NCBI GenBank assembly: GCA_910577765.1
Contig: CAJTOV010000003.1
Location: 24,956 to 88,955, forward strand
Length of the DNA stretch: 64,000 nt
DNA from: an uncultured Lachnospiraceae bacterium
Lineage (GTDB): Bacteria; Bacillota; Clostridia; Lachnospirales; Lachnospiraceae
Direction: 5' to 3'
Shown: piece by piece, positions 52,344 to 62,109 of the stretch
How positions within the stretch are numbered: the stretch's first letter is position 1
How the letters are laid out: the number at the start of each line of letters is the position of its first letter
The notes under the pieces: generated by a model
What the model saw: only the letters and a program-made list of their open reading frames with translations
What the model was told of the DNA's origin: nothing
The model's database searches: none
Made by a program: the position numbers and the translations under genes

Positions 52344-52495
52344 GTTACTGTTCGCGTGGGGGCATCTTCTTGTCCGGCTATGCCGGACAAGAAGCATCGG
52401 GCGTCCGCCCGATGTGGAAAACTGGACAAAAACAGTCTTACAAGCCAGCTTGACGTCTGTTTCCGTCCAGTTTTCCCCGCCCCGTGAACTGTGAC
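52344..52495 (-). repeat. Full-length hairpin element, copy B (152 bp)
   Basis: Inverted relative to copy A. Ends: GTTACTGTTC (52344-52353) and GAACTGTGAC (52486-52495). Contains three hairpins: CTTCTTGTCCGGC-type 13-bp stem with 3-base loop; CATCGGGCG/CGCCCGATG; and GGAAAACTGGAC (52416-52427) pairing with 52465-52476 around an imperfect inner stem. ATAAAT occurs at 52338-52343 and 52498-52503. It lies between the divergent lysR and enolase-superfamily genes, so it could separate their control regions. Confidence 0.82.
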
Positions 52496-52532
52496 CTATA
52501 AATCTATTTTATCATCCCCAAAACTTTCTGTA

Positions 52533-52563
52533 TTGGACGCTCCCCCTTACCGGATGCTATCAT
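52533..52563 (+). promoter_or_regulatory. Weak candidate promoter of the dehydratase/transporter operon
   Basis: TTGGAC, 19-bp spacer, TATCAT with preceding TGC, 44 bp upstream of the start. A suboptimal spacer would fit dependence on an activator such as the divergent LysR protein. Confidence 0.4.
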
Positions 52564-52606
52564 TATCTTACAAATCCTATACCATCCATGACAGAAGGAG
52601 GTCTAC

Positions 52607-53695
52607 ATGAAAATTACCGATGTCCACGTAGAACACTACCGCTGGCCCAAAGCAAAACCCATTGCCAACGGCAAACACACTTACACACACAATGAGCTGA
52701 ATCTTCTGGTCATTGACACCGATGAAGGCATCACCGGCTATGGCTGCAGCTGGGCCATTGAATTCGCCGGGAGCATGGGCAAAGCCATCCTGGGGGAAGA
52801 CCCTCTGAACCACGAACGCCTGTGGGCGAAAATCTATGTACCCAAGTTCATCGGCCGCCGGGGCACCAGCGCCAAGACCGTGTCCGCCATTGACATGGCC
52901 CTCTGGGATATTAAGGCCAAGGCAGCAGGCATGCCTCTGTACCAGCTTCTGGGAGGATACCGGGAACGGGTACCGGCCTACGTGGCAGGCGGCTACTATG
53001 CCAAGGACAAAGGCATCAAAGAGCTCCAGGAAGAAATGCTGGAGTACAAAAGCTGGGGTATCCAGGCAGTGAAGATGAAGGTAGGCGGCGCATCCATGAA
53101 AGAAGATGCCCAGAGGGTCAGGGCCGTCCGCCAGGTAATCGGCGAGGACACGAAACTGATGCTGGATGCCAACTGCGCGTACCGGTTTTTCGAAGCCGTG
53201 GAATTCTCCCGGATGGTGGAAGAATACCACCCCTACTGGTTTGAAGAGCCGGTGGATGCTGACGACTATGACGGTTACCGGAAGGTGGCAGCCAAAAGTG
53301 CCATCCCCATTGCTGCCGGGGAAAATGAAGTGACCCGCTTCGGCTTCCGGGACCTGATTCATACCCAGGCTATCAGCATACTCAATCCGGACGCAGCCAG
53401 CCTGGGAGGCGTTACGGAATTTATGAAAGTGGCCAGCTACGCCGATGCCAATGGAATCGTCATGAGCCCCCACGGCCAGCAGCAGATTCACGTTCACCTG
53501 GACTGCGGGGTTCCCAACGTAAATTTCGCCGAATTCTATCCGCCCCAGTACGATGCCAAGGTATACGAAGCATTTGAAAACCCGGTCATTTTCAATGAAG
53601 ACGGCACCGTAAGCCCCAGCCAGGCCCCGGGCGTAGGCCTGGACATTAACCGGCAGGTACTGGCGCCTTACCGGGTCAGGGAACAGGCAGGCTAA
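52607..53695 (+). CDS. Mandelate racemase/muconate lactonizing enzyme family protein
   Basis: Enolase-superfamily enzyme, 362 residues. N-terminal capping domain (KITDVHVEHYRWP), barrel with the KxK pair AVKMKVGG, metal ligands in LMLDANCAY (Asp), YWFEEPVD (Glu) and IAAGENE (Glu), and a C-terminal His in SPHGQQQIH. This set suits an acid-sugar dehydratase or racemase. SD AGAAGGAGGT. First gene of an operon with a second MR/MLE enzyme and an SLC13 transporter. Substrate not assignable. Confidence 0.9.
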   Translation: MKITDVHVEHYRWPKAKPIANGKHTYTHNELNLLVIDTDEGITGYGCSWAIEFAGSMGKAILGEDPLNHERLWAKIYVPKFIGRRGTSAKTVSAIDMALWDIKAKAAGMPLYQLLGGYRERVPAYVAGGYYAKDKGIKELQEEMLEYKSWGIQAVKMKVGGASMKEDAQRVRAVRQVIGEDTKLMLDANCAYRFFEAVEFSRMVEEYHPYWFEEPVDADDYDGYRKVAAKSAIPIAAGENEVTRFGFRDLIHTQAISILNPDAASLGGVTEFMKVASYADANGIVMSPHGQQQIHVHLDCGVPNVNFAEFYPPQYDAKVYEAFENPVIFNEDGTVSPSQAPGVGLDINRQVLAPYRVREQAG

Positions 53696-53778
53696 CCGGC
53701 AGGCGGCAGCCGGAAGAACGGTGCCGGCCCTGCCTGGCAGGGAAAGGGCCGGAGCATGAAAGAAAGGAATGGTTACCT

Positions 53779-54954
53779 ATGAAGATCACAGATGTAAAAG
53801 TGCTGCGGGCCAACCGCAGTGTGTTCTGCCGGATTTTTACGGATGAAGGAATCACCGGCCTGGGGGAAAGCGGCGCCTGGGGATTTCTGGAAGCATCGGC
53901 CCAGGCAATGCTTACCATGAAAGAATACCTGGTGGGACAGAATCCCCTGGACATTGAGCATCACTGGCAGTACCTGTACCGGTTTTCCCATTTCCGGGGA
54001 GCCGCGGTCATGGGTGCTATGTCAGCCATTGACATTGCGCTGTGGGACATTGCCGGGAAATACTACCACACCCCGGTGTACCGCCTGCTGGGAGGCAGAT
54101 GCCGGGACAGGGTACGGGTCTACAACCACACTGCCGGCCGGACCGAAGATGAGCTGGTGGAAAATGCAGTCCGGGGCGTGGAGGAAGGCTACAAAGCCCT
54201 GGGCCATTTAAATCCCTATCTGGACGAGCCCAGGACCCAGCCCTACGCAGACAGCACCACGGCCATGCTCTACAAGGCAGAACAGCGGATTGCCCGTGTG
54301 CGGGAGGCCGTGGGCACGGAGGTGGACCTGTGCCTGGAGCTTCACCGCCGTCTGGAGCCGGGGCTGGCCGTACAGTTGTCCGCCCGGCTGGAGCCCTACA
54401 ATCCCATGTTCCTGGAGGACCCCATCCGGCCGGACAACTTCGACGAAATGGGCCTGGTAGCCTCCCGGTGCCGGGTGCCCATTGCCACCGGAGAGCGCAT
54501 CAACACGGTGCACGAATTTGAAATGCTCCTGGAACGCAATGCATGCAGCTATGTCCGTGCATCCCTGGGAGTATGCGGAGGCTTTACCGGCGCAAAGAAG
54601 ATTGCCGCCGTGGCAGAGGCCCATCACAAGAGCCTGGTGCCCCACAACCCCTTAAGCCCGGTTATGACCACTGCGGTGGTGCATTTTGCCGCAGCCGTGG
54701 ACAACATTGCCATCACCGAATACCCCAACCCTTACGCAGCCTCCACGGCAGACCATCTGACCGGCAGCGGAGTGAAGCTGCGCCAGTGCGACATGGTGGA
54801 CCGCATCTGTGAATTCCGGGACGGATATCTGCTGGTGCCGGAGGAGGACGGGCTGGGCATTGATGTAATCCCGGACCTGGAAGAGCGTTTCCCCTTCCGT
54901 CCCCACAAAATCATGACCCGGTTAAATGCAGATGGTTCCATCTGTGACCAGTAA
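53779..54954 (+). CDS. Mandelate racemase/muconate lactonizing family protein, galactonate dehydratase-like
   Basis: Second enolase-superfamily enzyme, 391 residues, only distantly similar to its neighbour. Metal-site strands read DLCLELHRR (Glu-Leu-His, GalD-like DxH variant), MFLEDPIRPDN and IATGERINT; the catalytic His is in LVPHNPLSP. A GalD-type pattern suggests dehydration of an aldonate. The first metal ligand is Glu rather than Asp. An 83-bp gap after the first enzyme gene holds SD AGAAAGGA. Acting with the LysR regulator and SLC13 transporter, it probably forms a 2-keto-3-deoxy acid. Confidence 0.88.
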   Translation: MKITDVKVLRANRSVFCRIFTDEGITGLGESGAWGFLEASAQAMLTMKEYLVGQNPLDIEHHWQYLYRFSHFRGAAVMGAMSAIDIALWDIAGKYYHTPVYRLLGGRCRDRVRVYNHTAGRTEDELVENAVRGVEEGYKALGHLNPYLDEPRTQPYADSTTAMLYKAEQRIARVREAVGTEVDLCLELHRRLEPGLAVQLSARLEPYNPMFLEDPIRPDNFDEMGLVASRCRVPIATGERINTVHEFEMLLERNACSYVRASLGVCGGFTGAKKIAAVAEAHHKSLVPHNPLSPVMTTAVVHFAAAVDNIAITEYPNPYAASTADHLTGSGVKLRQCDMVDRICEFRDGYLLVPEEDGLGIDVIPDLEERFPFRPHKIMTRLNADGSICDQ

Positions 54955-54978
54955 AAATGTATAAATGGGAGGTTACAT

Positions 54979-56268
54979 ATGAGTCAGTTGACAGTGTGTC
55001 TGATTATTTTCGCATTGACGGTCGCAGGGTATTGCAGCGGTATCTACAGCCTTGCCACCATTTCCCTTACATCCATGATCGCCCTGGTGCTTACCGGATG
55101 TCTGGAAGCCAAGGAAGCCCTTGGCTATTTCTCCAACAGCAATGTGGTGATGATTGCCGGCATGTGCGTGGTAGCCGCCGGATTCAACCGCACGTCCTTT
55201 TGTATGAAGCTGGCCAACGGCATTTCCGGAATCTCCAAAGGGAGCATCAACCGGCTGATGCTGGGATATGTGGTGATCGGTGTGCTTCTGAGCCAGTTCA
55301 TCCAGAGTCCCCTGGTGGTGTTCGGCATCATTTCCCCCATGCTGATCGCATCGGCGGAGGCCATGGGCATCCGGCCCAGCAAGGTGATTTTCCCGGTGGG
55401 CGTGTCCACCATTGTCACCTGCTGTACCCTTCCTGTAGGCGCAGGAGCCACCATCTCCGCGGAATTAAACGGTTACATCGAATCCTACGGCTACACGGCC
55501 CACATGGTGGGTATCATGGACCCTATGAAGGCCCGTCTGCCCCTGCTGATTATTTCGGTTTTGTGGTTTGCCCTGCTGGGGCCTAAATTTGCCCCGGACT
55601 TAGAGCCTACGGCCCAGCAGGCCAGTGAGAAGAAATCCGCGGACCGGCCGCCCCTTTCCTCCTTTGCGGAGCTGGCAGGCATTGTGATCTTCTTCGGAGA
55701 TGCCCTGGCCCTGATGTTCTCCGGCCAGCTTCACATGCAGACCTGGGAAATCTGCGTCATCGGCGCCCTGCTGATGATCCTCTGCGGCGTGCTGAAACCC
55801 CAGGAGGCATCCAGGTCCCTGCCTGTTTCCATGCTGCTTCTGATCTCCGGTTCCCTGGCCATGGCCGGAGCCTTAAGCGCCACCGGTGCCGGTGACCTGA
55901 TCGGCGGTATCATTGCCAACGTGGTGGCAGGCCTGGGCGGCAACTCCTACCTGGTGGGGCTGATCTTCTTTATCATTCCCTTTGTGCTGACCCAGTTTAT
56001 GAGCAACCGGGGAACCATGCTGATCTTTCACCCCATTGCCATAGCCACCTGCGCCAGCATCGGAGGCAATCCGGTGGGCCTGATGATCCTGATCCAGGCC
56101 GCCTGCCTGGCCGCGTTTATGACCCCCATGGCTACCGGTGCGGTCCCCTACATCATGGAACTGGGCGGCTACAACCAGGCCTCCATGATCCGCCAGGGAA
56201 TGGTGTTTGCGGCGGTGGCCTGCGTAGTGTCCGTGGGATGGATCATGACGGTGTTTCCCATCCTCTGA
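54979..56268 (+). CDS. SLC13 (DASS/ArsB-like) family permease
   Basis: Anion or dicarboxylate transporter of the ion transporter superfamily, 429 residues, about eleven helices. Repeated re-entrant segments are recognisable: MIAGMCVVAAGFNRTSF, SPLVVFGIISPMLIASAEAMG, LPVGAGATIS and, in the second half, TQFMSNRGTMLIFHPIAIA and AAFMTPMATGAVPYIMELGGY. SD GGGAGGT. It follows the enolase-superfamily genes by 24 bp, so it probably imports their acid substrate. Confidence 0.87.
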   Translation: MSQLTVCLIIFALTVAGYCSGIYSLATISLTSMIALVLTGCLEAKEALGYFSNSNVVMIAGMCVVAAGFNRTSFCMKLANGISGISKGSINRLMLGYVVIGVLLSQFIQSPLVVFGIISPMLIASAEAMGIRPSKVIFPVGVSTIVTCCTLPVGAGATISAELNGYIESYGYTAHMVGIMDPMKARLPLLIISVLWFALLGPKFAPDLEPTAQQASEKKSADRPPLSSFAELAGIVIFFGDALALMFSGQLHMQTWEICVIGALLMILCGVLKPQEASRSLPVSMLLLISGSLAMAGALSATGAGDLIGGIIANVVAGLGGNSYLVGLIFFIIPFVLTQFMSNRGTMLIFHPIAIATCASIGGNPVGLMILIQAACLAAFMTPMATGAVPYIMELGGYNQASMIRQGMVFAAVACVVSVGWIMTVFPIL

Positions 56269-56339
56269 CCGTCCGTTCCCTCCAGTCTTAACAGATTGTA
56301 AGAAACCAGTCAGAATCTATTCAGTCTGATCCCTTATAC

Positions 56340-56380
56340 TTACCCTCAGTGGGCAGGCATCCCCTGCCCGCTGAGGGTAA
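56340..56380 (+). other. 18-bp hairpin between the SLC13 and CitMHS genes
   Basis: TTACCCTCAGTGGGCAGG (56340-56357) pairs, with one G-T, to 56363-56380 around a 5-base loop. No T run follows. A TATACT (56335-56340) abuts it without a clear -35. Likely a transcript-processing hairpin or partial terminator. Confidence 0.55.
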
Positions 56381-56413
56381 CTTATATATCAATGCATATA
56401 AGGGGGGTTACAA

Positions 56414-57715
56414 ATGACTGCACTCATTGGTTTTCTCATGATCGCTCTGATCGTAATTCTGCTTCTGAAAGGCAAAATGTCACCCATCGTCGTGCTGGCA
56501 CTGATTCCTGCCGCCGCTGCCCTGATCCTGGGCCACGGGCCCCAGGAGGTTGCCGGTTTTATTAAGGACGGAATCGGAACCACCACCAGCAACGGAATCC
56601 TGTTCATTTTTTCCGTGATCTATTTCGGCGTTATGTCCGATACGGGAATGTTTGACGTGATCGTGAATTTCCTGATCCGGCGGGCAGGAAACAATGTGAT
56701 CGCTGTTACGGTGGCTACCGCTATCATTGCCACCATTGCCCATCTGGACGGCACCACGGCTACCACCGTACTGATCACCATTCCGGCTCTGTATCCGGTG
56801 TACAAGGCCATGAACATTGACGGGAAGATCCTGCTCTGCCTTACAGGCGCCTGCATGGGCGTCATGAACCTGCTTCCCTGGGGCGGCCCTGTGGCCCGGG
56901 CAGCCACGGTCCTGGCCATGGACGCCAATGAGCTGTGGCATATTCTCATTCCTGTTCAGATCATCGGCCTGATCTTCAACATTGTTCTGGCCGTGCTTCT
57001 GGGCATGCTGGCCATCCGCCAGGGCGCCGGAGCCGGAAAAGGAGAGGTGGTGGAGACCGACCAGAAGGCCAAGGACGAGGAAGCCGCCCTGCGCCGCCCC
57101 AGGCTGCTGCTGTTCAACCTGGCCCTGACCATTGGGCTGATCGCGGTACTTTCCGTAGGGTATATTACCAGCTATGTGGCTTTCCTGCTGGCCCTGAGTC
57201 TGGCTCTGGCCGTCAACTATCCCAGTCTCAAGCTTCAGGATAAGCTGATCAAGAAACATGCACCGGCGGCCCTGATGATCTCCGCAACCCTGTTTGCAGC
57301 AGGCGCCATGGTAGGCGTCTTTGACGGCACCGGTATGCTGACCGATATGGCCAATGCCATCATGCACGTGATTCCCGGCTTCCTGGGACGGTTTATCCAT
57401 GTGATCTTCGGTATTCTGGCACTGCCGCTGGGACTGTGCATCGGTACCGACGCATACTTCTACGGAATCATGCCCCTGGTCATGGAGGTAGGGGAAACCT
57501 ACGGCGTAGCCTCCTTAAGCACCGCCCTGACCATGATCATCGGCAAGAACCTGGCCCTGATGGTGAGTCCCCTGACACCGGCCACCTATCTGGCCATCGG
57601 CCTTACGGGCACGGAGCTGAAGGATCATATGAAGTTCAGTATTCCGCCTTACTGGCTGGTAAGTATCTGTATGCTGCTGATCGGAATCGTAATCGGGATT
57701 ATTCCGGTCTTCTGA
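56414..57715 (+). CDS. CitMHS family citrate-metal:proton symporter
   Basis: 433 residues, about twelve helices. Family stretches: GTTTSNGILFIFSVIYFGVMSDTGMFD, ATIAHLDGTTATTVLITIPALYP, GVMNLLPWGGPVARAATVLAMD and LCIGTDAYFYGIMPLVMEVG. CitMHS proteins import citrate or similar tricarboxylates complexed with Mg2+ or Ca2+. SD AGGGGGGT. It directly precedes a response regulator/hybrid kinase pair that may sense the same compound, as with other citrate systems, though this kinase is not CitA-like. Confidence 0.92.
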   Translation: MTALIGFLMIALIVILLLKGKMSPIVVLALIPAAAALILGHGPQEVAGFIKDGIGTTTSNGILFIFSVIYFGVMSDTGMFDVIVNFLIRRAGNNVIAVTVATAIIATIAHLDGTTATTVLITIPALYPVYKAMNIDGKILLCLTGACMGVMNLLPWGGPVARAATVLAMDANELWHILIPVQIIGLIFNIVLAVLLGMLAIRQGAGAGKGEVVETDQKAKDEEAALRRPRLLLFNLALTIGLIAVLSVGYITSYVAFLLALSLALAVNYPSLKLQDKLIKKHAPAALMISATLFAAGAMVGVFDGTGMLTDMANAIMHVIPGFLGRFIHVIFGILALPLGLCIGTDAYFYGIMPLVMEVGETYGVASLSTALTMIIGKNLALMVSPLTPATYLAIGLTGTELKDHMKFSIPPYWLVSICMLLIGIVIGIIPVF

Positions 57716-57730
57716 TAAGGAAAACATCCG

Positions 57731-57759
57731 TTGCATTCCCTGGTGGGAATGGGTATAAT
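57731..57759 (+). promoter_or_regulatory. Promoter of the response regulator/kinase operon
   Basis: TTGCAT, 17-bp spacer, TATAAT, 100 bp upstream of the regulator start. Confidence 0.65.
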
Positions 57760-57771
57760 TGAAATAAATGC

Positions 57772-57802
57772 TTCAGTTCACGGGGCAGGGAAAACTGGAC
57801 GA
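57772..57802 (+). repeat. Left-end fragment of the hairpin repeat family
   Basis: TTCAGTTCACGGGGCAGGG followed by AAAACTGGAC matches the left ends of copies A and B; the rest of the element is missing. It lies in the leader of the response regulator gene. Confidence 0.6.
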
Positions 57803-57858
57803 GAAGTCTCCCTGCACCTGCCTTTGTGAGTACATCACAACCATCAGGAGGTAACCCT

Positions 57859-58537
57859 ATGCCCGGAGAACGGATACTGATTGTAGACGATGAACTGCCC
57901 ATCCGTATGGCTTTAAAAACCGCTTTCCTGCGGGAAGGAATGGTCCCCCAGGAAGCATCCTGCGGTTCCCAGGCTCTGGAGATGATCCGCAGCCAGACCT
58001 TTGACCTGGTTGTACTGGATATTATGATGCAGGACATGGACGGCTACACCATTCTCCAGAACATGCGTGCAGACGGGAACACCACCCCGGTGCTTTTGCT
58101 CAGCGGCCGTCAGGACGAGGTGGACCAGGTGCTGGGACTTGGCCTGGGAGCAGATGATTATCTGACCAAACCCTTCCGCCTTTCGGTGCTGACCCAGAAG
58201 GTCAAGGCCCTGATCCGCCGCAGCAGTGTATACAACCAGCAGCGGCGGAACCTGATTACCGTGGGCCCCTTCCGCTTTGACCTGATGAAGCTGGAATGCC
58301 AGAAGCAGGGCAGGCCCTTGAATTTTACCGCCCGGGAACTGGCCCTGTTCCGTTTCTTCATGGAACATCCGGGCCAGGTATTTACCAGGGAACAGTTGTA
58401 CCGGCAGGTCTGGAACGAACATGTGGTGGACGACAATACCATCATGGTCTACATCAGGCGGATTCGGGAAAAGATTGAGGAGGACAGCCGGAACCCGGTC
58501 TATCTCCGTACTGTCCGCGGAATCGGGTACATTTTCA

Positions 58538-58551
<14 letters not shown>
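57859..58551 (+). CDS. OmpR/PhoB family response regulator
   Basis: 230 residues. Receiver domain with acidic D10/D11, phospho-acceptor D54 in LVVLDIMMQDMDG, Lys in DYLTKPF; C-terminal winged helix (LNFTARELALFRFFMEHPGQVFTREQLYRQVW...YIRRIREKIE...VRGIGYIF). ATG 57859 has SD AGGAGGT; an in-frame GTG at 57826 lacks one. It overlaps the hybrid kinase gene by 14 bp. It probably regulates the adjacent CitMHS or dehydratase genes. Confidence 0.94.
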
Positions 58552-60903
<2,352 letters not shown>

Positions 60904-60916
<13 letters not shown>

Positions 60917-60966
60917 TTCCAAATGGCAGCCCGGCTGCTGTTTGCCGGACACCATAAAACAGTAAC
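60904..60966. repeat. Second-subtype repeat fragment with the shared GTAAC end
   Basis: CACCCCAGGTGATTCCAAAT near the start matches 63889-63908 (CACCGCAGGTGATTTCAAAT), and the segment ends in AAACAGTAAC, the terminus of the hairpin repeat family. The beginning of the repeat encodes the last codons and stop of the kinase gene. Confidence 0.55.
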
Positions 60967-61005
60967 GGGAGTGGTGCAAATCCTTTCTGTGGGTTCAGAT
61001 ATACC

Positions 61006-61035
61006 GTGACAAAGGGAACCTCCCCGTGTTATACT
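61006..61035 (+). promoter_or_regulatory. Candidate promoter of rsmA
   Basis: GTGACA, 18-bp spacer, TATACT with preceding TGT. The leader to the start codon is about 150 bases, with no structure recognised. Confidence 0.55.
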
Positions 61036-61192
61036 CAAAAGGAGGGGGCAGAGGTGACGGTTCAAGGGTTATCGGAACTGTTGTGGTCAGACCGGAATAT
61101 ACAGCCAGGCAAAACGCCTATATGCAAAGGCCAAAAGCCTGCCCCTTAACCGGATACGCACCCCGCACAATAACCAGACAGGAGAATCCGCC

Positions 61193-62089
61193 ATGCCAAC
61201 ACTGGGCAACCCACAGCATACGATTGAGATCATACAGAAACACAAATTCACCTTCCAGAAGAAATTCGGCCAGAATTTCCTTATTGACACCCATGTTCTG
61301 GACAAGATTATCCAGGCCGCAGGCGTGACAAAGGAAGACATGGTGCTGGAGATCGGGCCGGGGATCGGGACCATGACCCAGTACCTGGCAGAGGCGGCAG
61401 GCCGGGTGGTTGCCGTGGAGATTGACGGCAGCCTGATCCCCATTTTGCAGGAAACCCTGGCCGGCTACGACAACATTACCCTGATCCACGACGACATTCT
61501 CAAAGTGGATATCCGGGCCCTGGCCCACCGGTACAATGGGGGCCGTCCCATCAAGGTGGTGGCCAATCTGCCCTACTATATTACCACTCCTATTATTATG
61601 GGACTGTTTGAGAGCCATGTGCCGGTGGACAACATCACGGTCATGGTCCAGAAGGAGGTGGCGGACCGGATGCAGGAAGGCCCCGGCTCCAAGGATTACG
61701 GCGCCCTTTCCCTGGCGGTCCAGTACTATGCCCAGCCCTACATTGTGGCCAACGTGCCGCCCAACTGTTTCATTCCCCGCCCGCGGGTGGGCTCCGCCGT
61801 GATCCGCCTGACCCGCCACCCGGCGCCGCCGGTTCAGGTTCAGAATCCGGGACTGATGTTCACCCTGATCCGGGCATCCTTTAACCAGCGCCGCAAGACC
61901 CTGCAGAACGGCCTTACCAACTCCCCGGAGGTTCCCTATTCCAGGGAGCAGATTGCGGCCGCCATTGAGCAGATGCATCTGCCCCCGGCTGTGCGGGGGG
62001 AGACCCTGACGCTGGAGCAGTTTGCACAGCTTGCCAATGTATTACCGGAAATTCCTGGCATACCACCCCTGCACGCCTGCATACAATAG
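61193..62089 (+). CDS. rsmA: 16S rRNA (adenine1518/1519-N6)-dimethyltransferase
   Basis: KsgA/RsmA, which dimethylates two adjacent adenines in helix 45 of 16S rRNA late in 30S assembly. 298 residues, normal length. Motifs: KKFGQNFLID, SAM-binding VLEIGPGIGTMTQYLAEAA, VAVEIDGSL, and catalytic VVANLPYYITTPII (NLPY); C-terminal FIPRPRVGSAVIRL and RASFNQRRKTLQNGL. SD ACAGGAGA precedes the ATG. Followed closely by the DUF6128 gene, as in related genomes. Confidence 0.96.
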   Translation: MPTLGNPQHTIEIIQKHKFTFQKKFGQNFLIDTHVLDKIIQAAGVTKEDMVLEIGPGIGTMTQYLAEAAGRVVAVEIDGSLIPILQETLAGYDNITLIHDDILKVDIRALAHRYNGGRPIKVVANLPYYITTPIIMGLFESHVPVDNITVMVQKEVADRMQEGPGSKDYGALSLAVQYYAQPYIVANVPPNCFIPRPRVGSAVIRLTRHPAPPVQVQNPGLMFTLIRASFNQRRKTLQNGLTNSPEVPYSREQIAAAIEQMHLPPAVRGETLTLEQFAQLANVLPEIPGIPPLHACIQ

Positions 62090-62109
62090 GTATTAAAGGA
62101 GTGAAGGCC

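Noticed and set aside
48094..52495. A composite transposon bounded by inverted copies A and B
   Set aside because: No transposase is present between them, and each copy has its own candidate 6-bp flanking duplication, which favours two separate insertions.
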